Shown piece after piece: positions 24,103-36,235 of a stretch of DNA of 64,000 nucleotides. The notes under the pieces were generated by a model. It was not told the origin of the DNA. It worked only from the letters and a program-made list of their open reading frames with translations, and searched no databases. The DNA is from Petunia secreta (lineage: Eukaryota > Streptophyta > Magnoliopsida > Solanales > Solanaceae). The stretch spans positions 69,968,001 through 70,032,000 of the forward strand of contig JARKIP010000005.1 in the NCBI GenBank assembly GCA_029990175.1. The letters run 5' to 3'. Both the position numbers and the translations under genes were made by a program. Positions within the stretch are counted from its first letter, which is position 1, and the number at the start of each line of letters is the position of its first letter.

Positions 24103-24660
24103 TTCAGTCCAAACCACAGACCTTTTCAGTTAATTCATGTGGACACCTGGGGTCCATATCACACCCCTACTTATTCTGGTTCTAGATATTTTTTTACCAT
24201 TATTGATGACTTCACTAGATGCACTTGGACTTTTTATTAAATTCAAAGAGCAATGTTTTCCCTTTACTCGGGGCTTTCATACTCATGGTCCAGACTCAAT
24301 TTCATGTGACCATTCAAACTATAGAACTGATAATGCCCTAGAATTAGCCTTGAGTTTGTCTGCAATTGAATTTTTCTTTGAACATGGCATAATTCACTAA
24401 ACTACATGCCCTCATACACCACAACAAAATGGTGTGGTTGAAAGAAAATATAAAATTTTATTTGAGGCTTGCAAGGCTTTATTGTTTCAATCCAAACTTC
24501 CCACTAAGTTGTGGGGGAGAGGGGGCTGCCTTTTGACAACCACCTACATCATCAACAGATTGTCATCCAAGATACTAAAAAGTAAGGCACATTTTGAATT
24601 GCTTTATTGTAAACCACCTTCATATTCCCACATTTTCAAATTGAAGCACCTTTAACTTTT
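24103..24660 (+). pseudogene. Ty1/copia integrase relic
   Basis: The reading frame gives PFQLIHVDTWGPYHTPTYSG, then FFTIIDDFTRCTW, then (after frame slips) IRTDNALE and HTPQQNGVVERK, then a Leu-rich INRLSSK segment. These are the D, D and E blocks of a copia integrase core in order. A stop (TAA) interrupts just before the TCPHTPQQNG block, and at least one frameshift is needed near 24260-24310. No protease, RT or LTR adjoins it. Only this fragment of about 560 bp survives. Confidence 0.8.
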
Positions 24661-25150
24661 GTTCTTTGCCTAAGCAAATTCGGTTTGATTAGACGATCAT
24701 TTGCAACTTGCAAATGCAGAAACAGAAGAAGTGAATTCTTCATCTCCATCAAAGAACATCTTTGCCGTCACAATTTTAATACTCCCTCCGTCTCAATTTA
24801 TGTGGCGGTGTTTGATTTGGCACGGAGTTTAAGAAATAGAAGTTGACTTTATAAATGTTCAAATTTACCCTTGAAAAAGTAAGAGAGAGAAGATTGTAGT
24901 AATCAAAAAGTTGTTTGTGGCTTTTAAAAGAAGTAGGGCCCAATAGGTGTAAAATAGAGATAGTACATTAAATAGTTGACAAATAAAGAAAATGTGACAT
25001 TCTTTTTGGGACAGACCAAAAAGGAAAATATGACACATAAATTGGGATAAATTGGGACAGGGGGAGTATATACAATTTGAAATCATAATGAGCAACTTTT
25101 CTTTCTGTTCGTCGACTTGAGCACGAATGTAGCTTCTGGTGAACATAGAA
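24655..25150 (+). repeat. Duplicated segment (copy of 15757-15985) carrying a MITE
   Basis: Apart from the MITE at 24782-25066, this region matches 15757-15985 closely, from CTTTTGTTCTTTGCCTA to GTGAACATAGAA. It lies just downstream of the F-box gene. Confidence 0.8.
24782..25066. mobile_element. Stowaway-like MITE (CTCCCTCCGTC termini)
   Basis: It has ends CTCCCTCCGTCTCAATTTAT and (inverted) CTCCCCCTGTCCCAATTTAT with TA on both sides (24780-24781 and 25067-25068). This is the form of Tc1/mariner-derived Stowaway MITEs. The empty TA site is preserved at about 15895 in the paralogous segment, which gives direct support. Confidence 0.88.
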
Positions 25151-25247
25151 ACATTTAAATCATATTTACACTAATCTGAAAATGCAAGTTCGATATCACT
25201 TATCCATCATCAGCCTTTTCTTTTCCTAAGTAAATTTTTTAGTATTA

Positions 25248-26456
25248 CTACTTCATGAACATAATCAAAGTAAAAAAAACCATGAAAATGAAAATACCAC
25301 AGCTTGCTACTAACATCATATACTGTAAAGTTTTCTGTCTCTTGTGTTTCTTGCATCTTCGTTGTTCCATCGTTTCCAAGAACTTCTCATACCTTTCTTT
25401 TTCTTCTCCTTCCTTTACCTTCTTCCTTCCTCTTTCCATTGCTTCTCCTAAGATTACTAAACCATCTTTCCCATTTAATACATTTCCATCCATATCCAAC
25501 ACCTTCATGCTCACCTCCCTTATACGCATTTCACCTCCTTTCACTCCTTCACAAGTAACTACCACTGCACACTGCACCAATTCTCCACAACTTTTTCCAA
25601 CCATCACCGTTGCATACCGAACCTTTAGGTATTTGGTAAGCCAGTTTCTTGTAATGGAGATAGGCATCAAGCTTGACATGTTCAAAGCTCGTTTCTTTGA
25701 AGGGTCTATTATGATCCAACTCAACTTCAAATGGTCGTGTAAACGTGATTTTGACGTGCCATCAAAATTCATTGGGATGTTTATAGTTTCTTTGACATTA
25801 TTACCCAAAATATCTCCATCGAAGTCGTGGAAAATCTTTGCCGTTTCTTTGAGGTTTCCAAGAAGATCAATCTTGAACGGCGAGCTCCTGAACTGTTCAC
25901 TTACTGTTTCCATATTCCACACTTTCGAGTATAGTAACTTGTCTTCGAAATGAATATCAACTGTTGATATCAACTCTTGAGTATAAAAGTTTTGTTGTTG
26001 ATTTGGTTTGAGCTTGTAATAACTGTCACTCACTGTTTTTGACACGAACCATGTATACTTGTACAGTAGAAATTTTAAAAAATGTAGCAACACATATAAT
26101 AAATCATACTTATTCTGAATGCACTGACACGGAATTTTAGTTTTGTGACTATGGAGAATGGCGGGGAAAGCATCAGAGAAGAATGATCGATAACCGGAGG
26201 GGAAAGAGGAGATGATGGAGTGAATATGTGGGTGAGAAGTAGATGGCCACAAAGAGTTAGAAATATTTTTCCAAAGATTTTCATCAGAAGAAAGGTTGTG
26301 CAATTGTGAACAAGTGGAGCTCATGGAGGCAAGAGTTGGACCATCGAGTTTTGTTAAAATATGGTTTTGGATAATATCTGGATGGACAGCGGCGGCGATC
26401 GACGTTACTCCGCCGTCCTCCGCCATCATTGTGGTGATTGAAGAACAAGATGCCAT
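25248..26456 (-). CDS. F-box protein, At2g27310/At2g36090-like, with C-terminal membrane span
   Basis: An uninterrupted 402-codon frame on the minus strand. An N-terminal F-box occupies about residues 26-65: HPDIIQNHILTKLDGPTLAS, then CSQLHNLSSDENLWKNI. SYRSFF-type and SISITRNWLTKYLKVRYATV segments of the plant At2g27310/At2g36090 group follow. A Lys/Glu-rich region (330-375) precedes a single hydrophobic span (MMLVASCGIFIFMVFF, about 380-398). F-box proteins bind SKP1 and bring substrates to SCF ubiquitin ligases; the C-terminal span suggests membrane anchoring. Residues about 110-145 form an unusual hydrophobic insert (LLYVLLHFLKFLLYKYTWFV) whose role is unclear. The start was chosen at the first Met ahead of the F-box; a second Met ten residues on is possible. 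Its last codons are duplicated at 5523-7965. Confidence 0.85.
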   Translation of the reverse strand: MASCSSITTMMAEDGGVTSIAAAVHPDIIQNHILTKLDGPTLASMSSTCSQLHNLSSDENLWKNISNSLWPSTSHPHIHSIISSFPSGYRSFFSDAFPAILHSHKTKIPCQCIQNKYDLLYVLLHFLKFLLYKYTWFVSKTVSDSYYKLKPNQQQNFYTQELISTVDIHFEDKLLYSKVWNMETVSEQFRSSPFKIDLLGNLKETAKIFHDFDGDILGNNVKETINIPMNFDGTSKSRLHDHLKLSWIIIDPSKKRALNMSSLMPISITRNWLTKYLKVRYATVMVGKSCGELVQCAVVVTCEGVKGGEMRIREVSMKVLDMDGNVLNGKDGLVILGEAMERGRKKVKEGEEKERYEKFLETMEQRRCKKHKRQKTLQYMMLVASCGIFIFMVFFTLIMFMK

Positions 26457-26943
26457 GATCGAGATACTTTATTTCTCCTTTCTTCATGAGAAATTGGATG
26501 TTTTGACTGGTGATATACAGATATAAGCCAGGGGTATTGAATTTAATAATCCCAATGTGGAACATGTATTAAATGTTAGGTTACTTGATATTTGTAATAA
26601 TGTATGTGGTTATCTAAACATGACATCCTATGATTCGTTGGAAGTACACGTATTTGAAAATAAAAGGTGAACTCCAGACAAAGAAACGTAAACAGTGATA
26701 GATAATGACCCTAACAATAATTCACTCCAGACGAAGGACGTTAGTGGTACTTGATAATAATAATAATAATAACACTAACAATAGTGATAGTTTTTTTTTC
26801 TTTTTTTAATTTTCTTCTATCTTAGAGGATTTATAATGTTTTCACATTTCGTGACTCGAACTCGAGACTTACCAATTATCGGTGGAGATGCTTTACGAAT
26901 TGATCACACTTGTCACAATAGTGATAGATGAAAACATGATTAA
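26457..26943. other. F-box gene upstream region
   Basis: This is the presumed promoter side of the F-box gene (minus strand). It holds a short TAA/AATAAT microsatellite at about 26756-26772 and a run of T at 26790-26806. No clear TATA box was assigned. Confidence 0.4.
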
Positions 26944-27351
26944 GAGCCTGTTTGACCAAGTTTTCAGGGAGCCAAAAGTACTTATTTTTCTCAAAAATTG
27001 CTTATTTTAAAATTTTAGGGTGTTTGGCCAAGCTTTTAGGAAAAATAAGTGCGAATCTGTTTTTCTACTGTGGGGAAGAAGCTGAAAGAAGTAGAAGTGT
27101 TTTTGAATATTTGCGACAAGAATACCCATTTCAAACTTTCATTTAATCAAATTAGTATTATTATATATGCATTTTCGTAATTTAATAATTTTTTTTAATA
27201 TTTGTCAAACACAAATTAATAACAAAAGCACTTTTCTAAAATTTGGCCAAACACAAACTGCTTATCTCGCAAAATACTTTTTTAAAAAATATTTTTAATA
27301 AAAAACACTTCTCAAAATAAGCTGATTTTGACAGCTTGGCCAAACAGGTTC
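26944..27351. mobile_element. MITE with GA-CCTGTTTG-CCAAG termini, TAA duplication
   Basis: The left end GAGCCTGTTTGACCAAG and the inverted right end GAACCTGTTTGGCCAAG match at 15 of 17 positions. TAA is duplicated at 26941-26943 and 27352-27354, a target typical of PIF/Harbinger (Tourist) elements. Internal AAAATAAG/CTTATTTT words also pair. It lies about 490 bp upstream of the F-box start. Confidence 0.78.
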
Positions 27352-27354
27352 TAA

Positions 27355-28420
27355 TGTGTTAAACACTACGTTGTTGAGACCATCATTACTTGATTAAGTA
27401 ATTATGTAAAAGAAATGTAAAATGAACGATTCATTTGATGTCCAGGATTTGGAAAAAGAAAAAGGAAAAGAAAAAGGAAAGAAACATTTGGGATGATATT
27501 CTTGAATTAAGTACAAGATTAGCGAAGTGAACGTTTTCCCACATGGAACTCACAACAAATGTTAGCCGACCTAATTTGACTCCATTTGATTATTCAGTGA
27601 CATATAATCGTGGAAAGAACAGCCCACCACTTTATTATATTTTATTAAAAAATAATAAACTTTTCAGCGAAATAATTCATTAAAGTATTATACTTTTCCT
27701 CACATGGTGATGTTCTAATCTTGCGAAGAGTACTACTGCTACAGAGTCTATATTAACTGTTTTACGAACGATTATATTTCTTATTTTAACAAAAAAGGGA
27801 ATCAGTTTGATAGAACGATACAATCTACACCTCAAAGCAAACTTCAGCTTTTACTTAGTGTGAGGAAATATGAATTATGTTAATTAAATGGTGATGAATA
27901 TTATTAATGCTATGATTAAAAGAACACATTACTTAATTGAAAATGAATAAATATTGAAGCAGTTTAATTCACGAGTGAATTACGATAAGGTTGATCTCCA
28001 TTATGGTAGATTTTTGCTTTTCTGAGTCTGATAATGGAAACAAAATATCACCCATCACACACGAGGACCAAAGGTAAAAGAAATCACAGGATCAACCAAC
28101 CCCATCTTTCTTTCAATGCTGAACACAACAAATTGTTGCAGCTGAAAATGCAAAACACGACTTTCACATGGTAGTTAATTATTTTCAAATGAAAAAAAGC
28201 TCAAAAATAAAAACTAGTAAAACCCACAAACATGGTATATAAGGTAAGTCACCAAATCTAAACAAGTAAAACTGACTAATAGTCTACATACTATACAAAA
28301 TGGGTCTCAAAGACACTATAAACAGCAGGTACCCAATACACAAAAACTTGTTGCCATCTGTCTGCCAGTAACACTGTTTAATGAGACTATATCAAGTGAA
28401 GCACAGCAGTCCTCCATTAG
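27355..28420. other. Spacer between the F-box and DCP1 genes
   Basis: It separates the F-box upstream side from the DCP1 3' end and includes the DCP1 3' UTR at its right. A short word near 28010-28035 recurs at about 5480. No ORF or RNA gene is seen. Confidence 0.4.
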
Positions 28421-31400
28421 TCACGTATGATGAGTGTTTAAAATGGCGCGGTATACCATGTCAATGAATTGATCTTCCTGTTGTAGAATACAAAGACAAT
28501 CAGATGCATAAAGAGATCGATGGATAATATATCAAATTCCAAATAGGAAAAAATGTCACTGCAGTCTAGTTCTCTAGCTAACCAACTAATTACATCAAGA
28601 AAACTAGAAATCAATGGATTGTGATATACAAGCTTACACCCTCCACTATGTAATTAGTAATTTATTTTTTGAAAATCGAGAAATCTCGAAGGCTAATGAC
28701 GTAGCATTTGAAACTCAGTGGATAATCCCCTCTACCCTTCTTCAGTTAAATACAACACTTTTGCCCCTTGTGGGTTTGAATCAATGACGTGTACCTCACC
28801 CCCACATGAAGCTGAACTCTTACCACTAGGACGAAAGCCCTGCGGCATCTAATTCACAATTATTTGCAGACTCCATAACTAGTTTGCAGTACAAAAAATG
28901 AAATGCTTCAGAAAGGAAAGCTAAAATTTGCAAGTCCTTATAAACCTTGGCAAGTCCCTATTCACCTAGTCCTAAATATTATGTTCTTCTGGTCATAGTA
29001 GTATTTAGTAAACTTCTATTTTCCAGCCAACTTTCAGCAGCTCTCTTAATCGGTGACAAGGTACCACTTTTTATTCCCCAGAAAAGTGATAAAAAACTAA
29101 TTACTCGGCACCTCTTAGCCAAGGTATCTACTTTTTCTGGTTCTTTTCTTTTGGTCTTGAAGACGAACAAAATATCAATGTTAAGTCACAAAGAAAATCA
29201 AGGACACTTACTTGAACAAGCATCAGAAGTGCCTCACGCACTTTATCTCTGTTAATAACAGGTCCGTTATTTGGGCTAGGAGCAGATGCAGGAGTGAGAG
29301 ATGGAGGGGGAGTTGGGGGAGGAAATGGTTGAAGCAAAGGAGCTCCGTAAGGGCGTTGTAGATTTCCAGGAGGATGAAGTGGAGGAGCAGTAGGCACAGA
29401 TGAAGAAACAGGAGGTATCAGTGGAGAAGAGGAAGGAGGACCAAAGAATGATGATGGCTTCACTAGATTTGAAGACCTTCTAGCACTGGCATCTGGTTCA
29501 GGAGCATCAAGAGGAAGCATCAAAGGGGAAGATGTAGAAAGAGGAGGAGACGGAGCCAGTGTAGGTGCTGAAGAGGGAGGTCCAGCAGGAGGACGAGGAG
29601 GAGGTAGGGCTGCTGCAGATGTTTCGTATGGCTGTCCCTGAACTACAGTATTTGGAGCATTCCCAATTCGCATAGCATTCTGCAAAATGACATGCTCAAA
29701 TTCAGTCACCTACGTAGCAAGAACAATACAAACAAATTTCTCATCTCGAACATAGTACTGCGAGAAGTATCTCCACTTAAATTGCTAATTACATGACCCC
29801 GAAATAGAAGGGTGGAACTATGCCTTGCAGGAGTCAAATGTTACTTCTTTAGATGAAAATACGGGGAATCTCGTTGGTCTCCCTTGTTAGATGGATCTCG
29901 TAATGTTTTGAAATGTCAACTATATGATTAATTAACACGTTGTATACATATTGCACAAAGGTATCACTAATAAGAATCCATGAGGAACCAAAGCAAAGGT
30001 TAGTGATAGAAAGTATATAGAGATTTCCAAAGAAACTGACACATGGAAAAGACGTCATGTTCTGTAAGATAAACACAGCATGACAGCCACATTATGTGGG
30101 AGGAAAAAAAGTATATAGAAGTGAAGAGAGAGCATACACTGAAAAAATTCACAAAGGCACGATCATCTGGCACATCTGCAGTATTTGATGCAGTAGATGA
30201 TGACGGCTCTAGGGGGCCATCAATGACCGACATACTTGGAACTGCTTCCAGCTCTTCAAATTCACTGTATTAATATTACACAACCAAAAGTTCCTTTCAG
30301 ATGCCAATCAACCACAATTACTGTTCATCCATCAGAGATTATTTTCAGTAAAGTGGCTGAAAAGGTAAACCGACCCACCAAAATGTTCACCTGTCCTTTC
30401 CAAAGACCATGCAATTTGCTTGCAACTAAAAGCTTTCACTTCCCACAAAGTAACGTCTCATTAGCTTTTCGCAGTCACTTTCACTATGCATATAATAGCT
30501 TAGTTGGTTTGTTTTTTCGACCAAGTTAAGCACCCATGGTAGGACTAGGACCAACAGGATTCAAACAGCATACAAGACCCAATTCCTCAAAGGCCGATTC
30601 AACACTACTCTTCACTCAAATTGAGTGACATTTTCATAAAGAAAAAGTCTTTTTGAGTGGATTTTTTGTTACCTGTGATACTTGGTAAAGTTGAGCGACT
30701 TAAAAAAGAAACATTTAACCAATTTTGGTGCACAATGAAGAGAAAATTGAACCCCTCCTACTCACCTCAAGTGACAGTATGATAGTGCTGTCAAAATGAT
30801 TTTTAGCACATAGATTTTGACCATATCTACGAGCATCTACAACAATTTTACCAGTACATGGAGCTCAACAATTCAGCCACTAAAAGTTGAAACAATATTT
30901 TGTTGACCAGGTTTTTAGGATAACATCAATGTTAATGTATTATGCTCTCTGTCACAGTTCATTCCAAGGTTAACAAACAGGGGGAAAACTTGTTAAAGGT
31001 AAAGCTAAGATACTGTATCTGAAACATAAGAACAGATTAACACCAAACTGTTTAAATATGATATGCTTTAAACTCGCACAAAATCTATAATTTTGCTGAA
31101 AAACTATATTCTAATTTTTATAAACATGAACTGGATTACCTCTTGTTGGATGGTACTTTGAACTTGGTAGGCACCTTCGAATAAGCACTCAGTATCCTGA
31201 TCACATGTAAAAATCAGAACTGATTATCAGGCATAATGAGATCTTATTGAGAAGAAAAGGCAAGAGAAGATTGACATGGCAATCGGTGCGCAAACAACTC
31301 AAAAAGGGTAATTGTCTGATCCTCCCCTTCCCATTTAGGTGGTAAAGTATATAGGTGCAAAGCTGTGGAGATGTTTCGCATTGACACTAGCTTGAATCCC

Positions 31401-34400
31401 TAGTTTATTTACCTGTGGATTGACACTAGCTTGAATCCCTAGAGGTTTCTTGGACTGTCAAAGAAACTAGCAACACTGCTACATATATAGTTCATCGACT
31501 CAGGCATCTAGTCTACAGAAGAACATGCCAGGCCTACGCTGTTTTGGCATTTTGGTTGGATGAATCTTACGGATTCCTTTCCATGTTGCTCTTTTTCTCT
31601 ATCAACTATGAGTAACAAACCATGTCCTATTGGTGATCTCCATTGCAGTGACCAAGAAAACCTTTTCTGTTTACTGGTCTGGAAAAAGACAATAAAAATA
31701 AAGCAGCAACTTTAGGTCGGAACATCATCTAAACATGCACATACTGAAACAATGACTAAGCCCAACATACAATTCTGCTATTCTTTAGGCCCCACTACAA
31801 CAATCACATGCTACAGACTATGGTCAAGAATAGTCCGACATATAGGCACCAGAACTAGTGAGTTCTAATTCAATACTCATGGAATAATTAGATTACACGC
31901 ACATACTAGTAGTGGCGGATCCAGGATTCGAAGATTGGGGGTGCCATTCGCTATATCTACCCCCAATCATAAAGGCCAAATAGCAAGAGCGGGTCGGATC
32001 AGATTATTCAATTTTTTCATTACTTCGATCAGCTTTAATTTAGTTATCCATTTTTACACTTTATTTTAATTTTATATTATGGAAGATCATTACAAAAAAA
32101 AAAAAAAAAATTCATGAAAGAACGCCCTAATTAGAAAATTTGTTTAAAAGTACCTTAATTAAATGTCAAGTTAGCAATTCTTTGCATAAAATAACTTCAA
32201 CTTTCTAATCTATGAGAATTCACTCAAAAGATCTATTATTCAAGCTACTTAATTTTTCAAAAGCCAATAATAATTATTACTCAAATTAGTTTTCAAATTG
32301 AAAAAGAGTAATTATATATTAATTGAAATTAATTCAAGTTATTTAACAAGAAAATTTGGTCATAAAAAAGGTATTCTAGTATAAGCAAATTAAAGAAAAC
32401 AACAATAAAAAGAAGGGAGGGAAAGAAGAATAAAAGAGAGAGAGAGATAGAAAATAAAAGGAAAAAAAGAAATGCCTATATCCTAGGCTAGTGTTGTAAC
32501 AGTGCGCAACAATAGTAATCAATAAATTTAAAACTTCCAGCAGGGTTCGAACCCGCGACTTGAGGGACAAAGTTTGACTGCATTGCCAGTGGCACCAAGG
32601 CAGCTTTATGCTTAGCGGGTGCCAATTATACCATTTGTATCAAAGTATAGTAATTCTTATGTAAATATAGCTATATATACAAAGTTACTACCGAGGCTAC
32701 CGGGTAACGCGGCACCCCCTACCTTCCTCTTAAATCCGCCCCTGCATACTAGGGTTCCTCTCCACCATGGTGGGGTAAGGTCTGCGTACATCTCATCCTC
32801 TCCAGACTCCACTTGTGGAATATTACTGGGTATGTTGTTATTGTTGCACATACTAGGGTTTCCTCAAAGTATCATTTTAAAGTTTTCGGGATAAATTTTA
32901 GACACTTGTATGACCAATTAGATAATAGCTCTATACTAACTTTTTTTCCTCTCTATCTTCCACAACTAGCTACACCTAGCTTGTAACACCATCACTCCAT
33001 AAACAATTCCACATAAATATTACACAAAATTAGATGTATCAGAGAAAATGCACTAAGCAGGATTACATTTGAGAAGCATAAGTAACCTCGGCAATCACAA
33101 TAATGAACACTATAATGAATACTATAATATTTGGGAAAAATTATTACACCAAAATTGACTGCATAGGCAATTGAGTCTCCTACGGCATCATGCAAACTTA
33201 CTTTCTTTTAGTCATAGAATTAACAAACTGCATAATTAGGTCAACCAAACATAACCACACAGAAAAGTGGGGTTTTTGTGGGGGGAGGGGGGGGGGGGGG
33301 AGGGGGGGGGGGGGTGTGTTCAGTGCAAGGAAATAAGGGAGAAGGGAAAGAATGATTTGTGATGGGACAAAGGGAATGAAAAGGTTACCTGTTAAACAGA
33401 TTTGCAACTTCTTCACATTCACGTGGATTATAAAACCATATGCCATTTACTTCCTGGGTAGGATTTCGATATAATAAATATGGAACCTGGACCTCGAACT
33501 CAAAATCTCCCAAGAGATCCTCCACCAAATTATCTGCTCATAGGAATAAACTTGTATCTTTACCCCAAGGAATTAAACATTCATGATCATATAGAAGGCA
33601 AACTTTCTGACAAATTTACGAGCAAAATGGAAGCAACTTTTTGTACCAACTTATGAGCAAAATGTACCAGCTAGTATGAATAAGCTCATATGTAATAATT
33701 TATGCACTTTTTTCAACAGAGAAAAAGAAAATAAACACAAAAAGCAAGCGGAGAACGAGAATGCCTGTTCTTATGGTCGAGCATGAAAATGACAGACATT
33801 CAGATAACTATGATGGAAAACCTAAAGAATCAAAGAACCTTGAAAAAGTTCTACGAAAGATACAGTCCAAGCAGAAAGGTTTAGAACGGAAAACAAATAA
33901 CTAACCCGTATTTCTGCGGTTCATAACAATAAACTGAAACCGAGGTTGAGCATTCCTGCAAAACACCCACCAAATCAACAATAAATATCTCACAAAGCTT
34001 GAGCCAGACACTTCAAATCAACAAAAGAATAATGCATTTTGAAGTTAGAAACTTCTAAATCGGCAAATCAACTTAGTCTAAACCCCAGGATAGATGGGGT
34101 CGACTATATGAATCTTCTATAGTTAATTCGCTCTACTGCGCTCATCTTCATTCCAATTCTTGTAAATAATTTGACTGTTAAGGAAACTAGTTCTCTAAAT
34201 TTGCAGCTTCTTGAACACTAAAACTTATCCCTGCGGCATACAAGCCTCTGAGACTCTAGACCACATTGTATCTAAAACATTTTACACTAAAAACATAGGA
34301 ATCCACCTCAAAGGTCACTAATCTAATTAATAGTTTAAGTTATACACCCTGTGAATGTACGCAAAAAGAATTTTTTTTTTTTTTTTTTTTACTATCAGAT

Positions 34401-35691
34401 CACCCAAAAGATATCTAAAAGTAACCAAGCATCCATAAAATGTGAGATTTATAATCTTGAACATAAGGGAGTACTTGTTGCAACTTGCTACAGCAGGTAA
34501 ATGTAATCTGAGATCTGACAATGTAAAAAGCTCTTTATACCGACGATATATATAACTTAAACTCGTCATTTAAAAAATTACACTATCAGTTCACCCACAG
34601 GATATCTACAAGTAAGCCAACATCTATAAAAAGTGGGATATGTAATCTTACAAATAAAGTAGGTTACTTCCTACAACAAGCAAATGTGACATGACAGTAT
34701 AAAAACTCTCTAACCAAACATCTATAAAATGTGGGATTTGAAAGCTTAAAAATAATGTAGGGTACTTGCTACAACAAATAAATGTGACTTGACAGTATAA
34801 AAACTCTTTATGCAGACGGTGTATATAACTAAAATTAGTCATTGCAAAATAAAAAAATAAAAATACACCACCAAGTCAACTAGAGGATACTACAGGTAAG
34901 CAAACATCCATAAAAGGTGGGATTTGTAATCTGGAAAGTAATGCAGGTTACTTACTAAATGTGATCTAACATTGTAAAAAATCTTTATGCTGACAGTGTA
35001 TCTAACTTAAACTCGTCATTTTAAAAAAAAATTACACTATCATGTCAGCCAAAGGATATCTACACGTAAGCATTCACATAAAAAGTGGGATAATTACCTG
35101 CTACAATAAGTACATCTGACCTGACATAATTTAACATGAGATGTGGAATGTTGAATATAAGGCAGGTTATTTGCTACAACACGTACAATGTAAAAGCTCT
35201 TTATACCAACGGTATATAAATATCGTTATAGAATATTACTATTATCAAGTCATCCAAAAGATATCTACATGTACAGGCGGTAAAGCATCCACATAAAAAG
35301 TGGGATGATTACCTGGTACAACAAGTAAACGTGACCTAACACACAGTAAAAATTCTTTATACTAATAGTGTTTATAACTTAAACTGTTTACCTCTTGACA
35401 ACAAAGAGAGATCCTTCCACATCCTTTCGACTCTACAAAAAAATTTAAAAACCAAAATCAGTACTCCAAAAACAAGTCAATTAATAAAGATACAATTTTT
35501 ATTGGAGAAAATGAATAAATAGTGAATACCCATTGGCTATTATCAATATTGAATTCATAAAAAGTAACATGAGCAGCAGTGATTAAGATTTCTTCAACAA
35601 ATGGATCGATTCGTTGAAGAACTGTTAAATTAAGAAGTTTTGTGCTGTTTTGGTCCAAATTTGGCATTAATTTCCCATTCTGTGAAGCCAT
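28421..35691 (-). CDS. DCP1: mRNA-decapping enzyme-like protein DCP1, complete eight-exon gene
   Basis: Coding exons on the minus strand are 35691-35530, 35432-35392, 33955-33906, 33533-33389, 31196-31140, 30264-30138, 29679-29212 and 28477-28421. All introns are GT-AG and phases agree, giving 1107 nt (368 residues plus stop), the usual length for plant DCP1. Residues 1 to about 140 form the EVH1-type domain: KLLNLTVLQRIDPFVEEIL, FYEFNIDNSQW, NAQPRFQFIVMNRRNT, VPYLLYRN, EVNGIWFYNPRECEEVANLF. A Ser-rich linker (IDGPLEPSSST, DDRAFVNFF) and a long Pro-rich exon 7 follow. The C terminus, REALLMLVQ joined to EDQFIDMVYRAIL, is the trimerisation helix. DCP1 stimulates the DCP2 decapping enzyme in cytoplasmic P-bodies. 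Intron 2 holds repeats and intron 4 a hAT-like element plus a SINE, yet every junction is intact, so the gene should work. Confidence 0.95.
31910..32744. mobile_element. hAT-like non-autonomous element in DCP1 intron 4
   Basis: It starts TAGTGGCGGAT and ends ATCCGCCCCTG (inverted CAGGGGCGGAT), matching at 9 of 11 positions. It is flanked by a perfect 8-bp target duplication, CATACTAG (31902-31909 and 32745-32752), the length expected of hAT elements. Subterminal GGGGGTGCC and GGCACCCCCT also pair. It has no transposase and an A-run at 32094-32110. Confidence 0.85.
32753..32846 (+). mobile_element. TS-type SINE 3' fragment in DCP1 intron 4
   Basis: GGTAAGGTCTGCGTACATCT, CCTCTCCAGACTCCACTTGT and TATTACTGGGTATGTTGTTA with a TTG tail resemble the TS SINE 3' half. 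The words CACATACTAGGGTT(T)CCTC on the right (32847-32865) match the left side once the hAT element is removed, so they are probably the SINE's own target duplication. Confidence 0.7.
33279..33315 (+). repeat. Poly-G tract in DCP1 intron 4
   Basis: About 35 bases that are almost all G, broken by two A. It could form a G-quadruplex on this strand (C-rich in the DCP1 pre-mRNA). Length calls in such tracts are error-prone. Confidence 0.7.
34325..35395 (-). repeat. Imperfect direct repeats filling DCP1 intron 2
   Basis: Five or six diverged units of roughly 150-250 bp share CAC(T/C)ATCA(G/T)(T/A)TCA-CC, GGATATCTACAAGTAAGC, AACATC(T/C)ATAAAA-GTGGGAT, CTTGCTACAACAAGTAAATG and AAAAACTCTTTATAC. The spread of point changes and indels shows an old expansion. 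Confidence 0.7.
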
Positions 35692-36235
35692 TATTTGAAA
35701 CTGTGAAGAAGAAACCCTAACAATTTTGTTCCCAAATTGATTTCGAGGGTTCTGTTATTACTTAGGATTTAAGAAGAAGACACTTGTATTTTCTTTCTAT
35801 TTTTCATTTGTATCCTCCTCTTCTACAGCTCTTTATTTCTTCTTTCCTCCGTCTCATTTTAGTTATGTTTTAATTTTTAACTAGGCTTGAAAACCCTCTG
35901 TTATTAATCTTATAAAATAATTATTTTCTAATATCAAATATTAAAAAAACAAAGCAGATTCATCATTCGTGTAAAGACTAAAAATATGAGAATACAACAT
36001 CATTAATTAAATAAAGGGTTCGATATGTTTTTTCATTTCTATATTATACAATAATAAAAGTTTACTTTGTTGATTGATCGTTTAATAATAAATTAATAAT
36101 TAAGCATCTATCTTTCTATTTTCTTATAGCACGGATGACAAAGACCGTATTTGATATATATAGACCGTATTTGATATATAAAATAATCTATTTATAATAA
36201 CCAACTATAAGAAATATGATAAATGTTCATTTTAG
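35692..36235. other. DCP1 5' flank and promoter side
   Basis: The DCP1 5' UTR and promoter should lie here on the minus strand. A Stowaway-like half-end, CCTCCGTCTCATTTTAG, occurs at about 35848. The repeat ATAGACCGTATTTGATATAT occurs twice at about 36140-36180. No TATA box could be assigned with confidence. Confidence 0.4.

Noticed and set aside
25255..25953. 232-residue ORF opposite the F-box gene
   Set aside because: Antisense shadow of the F-box coding sequence; no family resemblance.
29128..29709. 193-residue Pro-rich ORF as a separate gene
   Set aside because: It is DCP1 exon 7 read through into its flanking introns.
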